Positions 60,832-64,000 of a stretch of DNA of 64,000 nucleotides are shown piece by piece. The notes under the pieces are model-generated. The model had not been told where the DNA came from. It searched no databases and saw only the letters and a program-made list of their open reading frames with translations. This DNA is from JABWCE01 sp964355045 (GTDB lineage Bacteria > Bacteroidota > Bacteroidia > NS11-12g > UBA9320). Every line of letters begins with the position of its first letter. Position 1 is the first letter of the stretch. The translations under genes and the position numbers were made by a program. The stretch spans positions 1 to 64,000 of the forward strand of contig CAYHCM010000001.1 of assembly GCA_964355045.1 (NCBI GenBank), read 5' to 3'.

Positions 60832-61170
60832 ATGCAAACCGACGATTTAATACAACTCAACATTACGGACCTTGCCGGTAAAAAACATAAGATTAATGCG
60901 CCTACAGATGTGGGCCTTAATTTAATGGAAGCCATACGGGCCAACGATATGCAGATAAAAGCTACCTGCGGCGGGATGTCGCTTTGTGCCGCCTGTCATG
61001 TTATTGTTTGCAGTCATCATCCGTTGCCGCCCATGTCGGAAGATGAAGAGGCCATGTTGGATGAGGCCTTTCTATTAAATATTCCACATAGCCGATTGAG
61101 TTGTCAACTTAGGTTGACGAAGGATATTGATGGGTTGGAGGTGGTTTTAGGGGAAGGGACGGGGGAGTAA
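60832..61170 (+). CDS. [2Fe-2S] ferredoxin
   Basis: A 112-residue adrenodoxin-type ferredoxin. The cluster cysteines are CGGMSLCAACHVIVC (with the C-x5-C-x2-C spacing) and a later Cys in SRLSCQLRL. DEEAMLDEAF between them is the conserved acidic helix for partner binding. It immediately follows the NADP reductase gene. Confidence 0.92.
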   Translation: MQTDDLIQLNITDLAGKKHKINAPTDVGLNLMEAIRANDMQIKATCGGMSLCAACHVIVCSHHPLPPMSEDEEAMLDEAFLLNIPHSRLSCQLRLTKDIDGLEVVLGEGTGE

Positions 61171-61174
61171 GTTT

Positions 61175-61315
61175 TTACTTTAGCATAATACTTATTATCC
61201 CAATTACACTTCCTACGATGGCAATAAATTGAACTAAACCTACAATATAGATATTTCGGTTAATTCTTGATTCCATTTCAGCTAAGTCTTTTTTGGAGGC
61301 AAGGTTTGATCCCAT
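61175..61315 (-). CDS. Small single-span membrane protein
   Basis: A 46-residue protein: MGSNLASKKDLAEMESRINR then a hydrophobic helix NIYIVGLVQFIAIVGSVIGI and a short end. The charged helix followed by a membrane span resembles small membrane proteins related to the DUF1640 coiled-coil type, but this is weak. It ends 5 bp from the ferredoxin stop, convergent with it. Confidence 0.5.
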   Translation of the reverse strand: MGSNLASKKDLAEMESRINRNIYIVGLVQFIAIVGSVIGIISIMLK

Positions 61316-61343
61316 TTTTGAATACTAAACCTTTTTTCTTAGC

Positions 61344-61387
61344 CAAAAAAATGGTACCACAAATTGTGATACCATCGATTTTTTTTT
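61344..61387. terminator. Terminator between the small gene and the lipoprotein gene
   Basis: ATGGTACCACAA and TTGTGATACCAT pair over 12 bp with one mismatch, flanked by seven A and nine T residues, so it can work in both directions. Confidence 0.65.
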
Positions 61388-61403
61388 AGATTTTAAGTAT
61401 GAC

Positions 61404-62258
61404 TTAATTTACTATTTTAGAAAATACATTCCAAGTTGGTGCGTAAATTAAAGCCAACTTATTTGGAGCAAGGTTTTCATACGTATATTGATACCTGCCA
61501 ATATATATATCTATAAAACTACCAACTGGGAACATCTGAATTACAGATGCAGGTATAGTATATGTTCCTGATGTAGATGTAATTTCAGTTGCCCATGTTT
61601 TTCCATTTTGATTCAAATCAGGATAAGGATGATTTAATCCGGTATTTACAGCAATGTTATAATTTACAGCGATGTATGTTTTAGGGCAGTTTATATCATG
61701 ATTCCAATTTATTGTCAAACTTTGAGTATGATTTATATAAGATCCGGTTGGTGAAATTAAAGAAATATCTATTTTTTCAGGAATACGCATTTTAACATTA
61801 TTAAATGCAGAATACCCTAAACCTGTATTTCCAGAATGTGAAATGTCAATCTCTTTACCAAAAAAATTGGGGTTTGGATTATAGTGGTTACTTGCATAAT
61901 TAAATCCTGAAGCTAAATTGAACGGAACAGTAATCGTATTATTGTTCATTGGATCATTTAAAATTAATGAGCCTACATCAACGCCATTACCTATACCAAG
62001 ATCTAATGGTTTGTCATAAAAGTCACCTTGGACTTGAAAGACATGATTATTTCGATTACTAGTCAGGCTATAATTACTTTGAGTTGCCAGTCGTATTCTC
62101 GCTACTATTTTGTCATTTTCCAAAAGTTCAGATTCTGTTTTACCTAAAACGCCATTAAAAGAAGTTTTACTTTCTGATTTTGGATTTGCATTGTTATCTT
62201 TTTTACAAGCTGATAGTAAACTTAAAAAGATAAAACTTACATAAATTAATTTTTTCAT
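61404..62258 (-). CDS. Lipoprotein of unknown function
   Basis: A 284-residue lipoprotein with signal sequence MKKLIYVSFIFLSLL and lipobox LSAC (Cys at residue 18), then KKDNNANPKSESK. The rest is strand-rich, Asn/Thr-rich sequence with no family I recognise; SLTINWNHDINCPKTYIAVNY looks like an Ig-like strand pair. It is 27 bp downstream of the Cys-rich lipoprotein gene and probably in its operon. Confidence 0.75.
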   Translation of the reverse strand: MKKLIYVSFIFLSLLSACKKDNNANPKSESKTSFNGVLGKTESELLENDKIVARIRLATQSNYSLTSNRNNHVFQVQGDFYDKPLDLGIGNGVDVGSLILNDPMNNNTITVPFNLASGFNYASNHYNPNPNFFGKEIDISHSGNTGLGYSAFNNVKMRIPEKIDISLISPTGSYINHTQSLTINWNHDINCPKTYIAVNYNIAVNTGLNHPYPDLNQNGKTWATEITSTSGTYTIPASVIQMFPVGSFIDIYIGRYQYTYENLAPNKLALIYAPTWNVFSKIVN

Positions 62259-62285
62259 ATTTTTTATTTATTATTTTGTTACGTA

Positions 62286-62822
62286 TTATGGGCATTCACA
62301 AGTACAGAAAGCCAAGGATCTTAAATCGATAGTAAAGATTGGAGGGGGTGGTGCGGGTTTTGGGTTAATTTGTGCTAATTCACCAGTAAAAACAGGTTTG
62401 CCTTTATCCTTAGAAAGACATCTCTTATCTCCTGTGTTAGTTGCATTCTTTCCGCAACATTCATCGCAATCGGTTTTAACAAATGCTTGTATTGTTATAG
62501 CAACACCAAATGGGCAATCTATTGTAAAAAAACCATCCGGCCCAATATCACTACCTGATTTTGTAATATCTCTAATTTTTTTTGTAACAGGATTTCCATT
62601 TGCATCCAGTGAAACCCCTAAAATAGAAAATGTTGCGGACACTATTTTTGAATTATCGAATGTACATTCATCCTCTGTACCGACTGTTGTTCCAAATTTG
62701 AATTTAGTAGGTTGAGTAGGGGAATTTACGTCTCCTGTTGGTGTATCGCTGCATCCTTTGCAACCTACAAAAAGTATAGAGTAAAAAACCAAATGAATAA
62801 ATATTGAGTTGAGTTTTTTCAT
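62286..62822 (-). CDS. Cysteine-rich lipoprotein
   Basis: A 178-residue lipoprotein. Signal sequence MKKLNSIFIHLVFYSILF, lipobox FVGC (Cys at residue 21) followed at once by KGCSD. The mature part has about ten more cysteines in three groups: EDECTF, FFTIDCPFG, KTDCDECCGKN with GDKRCLS, and the terminal FCTCECP. It may bind metal or be disulphide-rich. Its promoter region carries a pentanucleotide repeat array, so expression may vary between cells. Confidence 0.75.
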   Translation of the reverse strand: MKKLNSIFIHLVFYSILFVGCKGCSDTPTGDVNSPTQPTKFKFGTTVGTEDECTFDNSKIVSATFSILGVSLDANGNPVTKKIRDITKSGSDIGPDGFFTIDCPFGVAITIQAFVKTDCDECCGKNATNTGDKRCLSKDKGKPVFTGELAQINPKPAPPPPIFTIDLRSLAFCTCECP

Positions 62823-62838
62823 GTTTTGAATATAAATC

Positions 62839-62846
62839 CAAAATTA
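62839..62846 (-). promoter_or_regulatory. -7 element of the lipoprotein operon beside the repeat array
   Basis: TAATTTTG on the minus strand fits TAnnTTTG, 16 bp before the ATG at 62822. The pentanucleotide array begins 3 bp further upstream and fills the whole -33 region. Confidence 0.5.
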
Positions 62847-62849
62847 GGC

Positions 62850-63059
62850 GTAATGTAATGTAATGTAATGTAATGTAATGTAATGTAATGTAATGTAATG
62901 TAATNNNNNNNNNNNNNNNNNNNNNNNNNNNNNNNNNNNNNNNNNNNNNNNNNNNNNNNNNNNNNNNNNNNNNNNNNNNNNNNNNNNNNNNNNNNNNNNN
63001 NNNNGTAATGTAATGTAATGTAATGTAATGTAATGTAATGTAATGTAATGTAATGTAAT
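62850..63059. repeat. Pentanucleotide tandem repeat (GTAAT)n, with gap
   Basis: 11 units of GTAAT at 62850-62904 and again 11 units at 63005-63059, separated by 100 N (62905-63004). The borders are again the same 55 bp. In a repeat of this kind the assembler cannot count units, so the true number is at least 11. The array lies upstream of the Cys-rich lipoprotein gene. Confidence 0.95.
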
Positions 63060-63139
63060 ATGACATAAAGATTGCAAAGAGCGTAAAAGGTCATCCTTAT
63101 TTACAACAGTATAACAGTTAGTAAATCGACCTTAAAAAA

Positions 63140-64000
63140 CTAATATGCCCTAGCAAACAAAACCCTTTGCTTACTCAGCTTCCCGCTCAAAATACAAACC
63201 CCTTCTTCCATCAAATTATCCAAAGGAATACAGCGAATAGTGGCCTTGGTTTCTTCTTTTATTTTTACTTCCGTTTCAGGGGTTCCATCCCAGTGGGCAC
63301 TTACAAATCCACCTTTATCTAAGGCAGCTTCAAATTCAGCCCAAGTATTTGCTGTATGAATATTGCTTTGTTGAAAGGTTTTGGCTTTGGTATAAATATT
63401 TTCTTGAATTTCTTTCAACAATAATTGAATGGTTTCGGTAATGCCGTCCATGCTCACAGTCATTTTTTCCTTGGTGTCGCGGCGGGCCAGTTCTACCGTA
63501 TTATTTTTTAAATCTCTGGGGCCAATGGCTAATCTCAGAGGAACACCTTTCAGTTCGTATTCGGCAAATTTCCAGCCGCTGCGGTAGGTATCGCGGTCGT
63601 CGTATTTTACAGAAATTCCGGCTTTTTTTAGGGCATCCTGCAAAGGTTTTACTTTTTCGGAAATAATTTCCAATTCTTCTTCCCCTTTATAAATTGGAAT
63701 TATTACAACCTGAATAGGCGCTAAATTTGGCGGCAATATTAATCCTTCATCATCCGAATGGGCCATGATTAAAGCACCCATCAATCGGGTACTTACGCCC
63801 CAACTCGTAGCCCACACATATTCCTGAGTTCCTTCTTTGGTTGCAAATTTTACATCAAATGCTTTCGCAAAATTTTGTCCTAAAAAATGGGAAGTTCCCA
63901 TTTGCAAAGCCTTTCCATCCTGCATCATGCCTTCGATGGTATAAGTTTCCAATGCTCCGGCAAACCGTTCGTTCGGGGTTTTTACACCTTTAATTACCGG
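63140..64000 (-). CDS. proS: Prolyl-tRNA synthetase, 5' end beyond the window
   Basis: The C-terminal 286 residues of a class II prolyl-tRNA synthetase of the archaeal/eukaryal type (ProS type 3). Visible: VIKGVKTPNERFAGALETYT, MMQDGKALQMGTSHFLGQNFAKAF, the anticodon-binding domain APIQVVIIPIYKGEEEL, and a C-terminal zinc-binding-like domain ending CILSGKLSKQRVLFARAY. The frame is open to the window edge, so the start lies outside; a TTG at 63952 is internal. Confidence 0.95.
   Translation of the reverse strand, partial: PVIKGVKTPNERFAGALETYTIEGMMQDGKALQMGTSHFLGQNFAKAFDVKFATKEGTQEYVWATSWGVSTRLMGALIMAHSDDEGLILPPNLAPIQVVIIPIYKGEEELEIISEKVKPLQDALKKAGISVKYDDRDTYRSGWKFAEYELKGVPLRLAIGPRDLKNNTVELARRDTKEKMTVSMDGITETIQLLLKEIQENIYTKAKTFQQSNIHTANTWAEFEAALDKGGFVSAHWDGTPETEVKIKEETKATIRCIPLDNLMEEGVCILSGKLSKQRVLFARAY

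Noticed and set aside
62704..63094. Minus-strand open frames of repeated ITLHY residues
   Set aside because: They are the translation of the pentanucleotide array, which is open in all frames on that strand.
1..64000. tRNA or rRNA genes, and riboswitches
   Set aside because: None was recognised by eye; a covariance-model search was not possible here, so small RNAs could be missed.

Overview
The window looks like a piece of a low-GC Bacteroidota (Bacteroidetes) chromosome, probably from a draft or metagenome assembly. Supporting traits are four secreted proteins with type IX secretion (T9SS) C-terminal sorting domains, a PorV/PorQ-family outer-membrane protein beside a TonB-dependent receptor, many small lipoproteins, the Skp/OmpH pair followed by murI, and promoters of the Bacteroidota TTG...TAnnTTTG type. 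No rRNA, tRNA, CRISPR array or transposase gene was recognised.

Layout. 0.1-5 kb: a DUF6498-like membrane protein, a 1172-residue outer-membrane protein and a small antitoxin-like/GNAT pair whose GNAT is frameshifted. 5.6-10.7 kb: DUF4783-nadC, DinB, alanine dehydrogenase, an MltD-like lytic transglycosylase and purN. 10.7-11.6 kb: four REP-like hairpins, a RelE/ParE-type toxin-antitoxin pair, then a diverged second copy of the purN 3' end. 11.6-16.7 kb: coiled-coil membrane protein, aconitase, glycosyltransferase, VIT1-like transporter. 16.9-21.2 kb: hipBA with a clear operator, a T9SS cargo protein, and a Bro-N gene flanked by a diverged second copy of the 3' end of the next gene (MBOAT). 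21.3-26.1 kb: an envelope polysaccharide operon, kdsD-manC-SGNH-MBOAT. 26.2-34.5 kb: recQ, tyrS, a lipoprotein, a beta-helix T9SS protein, an SDR enzyme, and an arginase-fold protein without metal ligands. 34.5-35.2 kb: more REP-like hairpins and a second toxin-antitoxin pair related to the first. 35.4-38.5 kb: histidine phosphatase, hotdog thioesterase, isochorismate synthase, HIT protein, greA. 38.5-47.5 kb: TonB-dependent receptor, a 1308-residue T9SS protein and a PorV-like barrel in one run. 47.5-55.3 kb: 2-hydroxyacid dehydrogenase, murI, two Skp proteins, lipoproteins, a LuxE-like protein, trhO. 55.4-64 kb: beta-helix T9SS protein, RhuM protein, GNAT, ferredoxin reductase plus ferredoxin, two lipoproteins behind a pentanucleotide repeat, and the 3' part of proS.

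Five 100-N gaps are present. Four are bordered on both sides by the same 55 bp, the signature of unmerged contigs from a k=55 assembly graph. Closing them restores an intact HipB (102 residues) and an intact beta-helix protein (494 residues).

The most interesting signal is that two accessory cargos (the toxin-antitoxin pair after purN and the Bro-N gene after the MBOAT gene) each sit between an intact gene and a diverged duplicate of that gene's own 3' end. This suggests a shared way of gaining cargo at gene 3' ends without breaking the host gene. Other notable points are a probable phase-variable lipoprotein locus, a murI with no conventional start codon next to an AT-rich repeat, REP-like hairpins next to both toxin-antitoxin loci, and a MITE-like element that seems to supply a promoter box to trhO.
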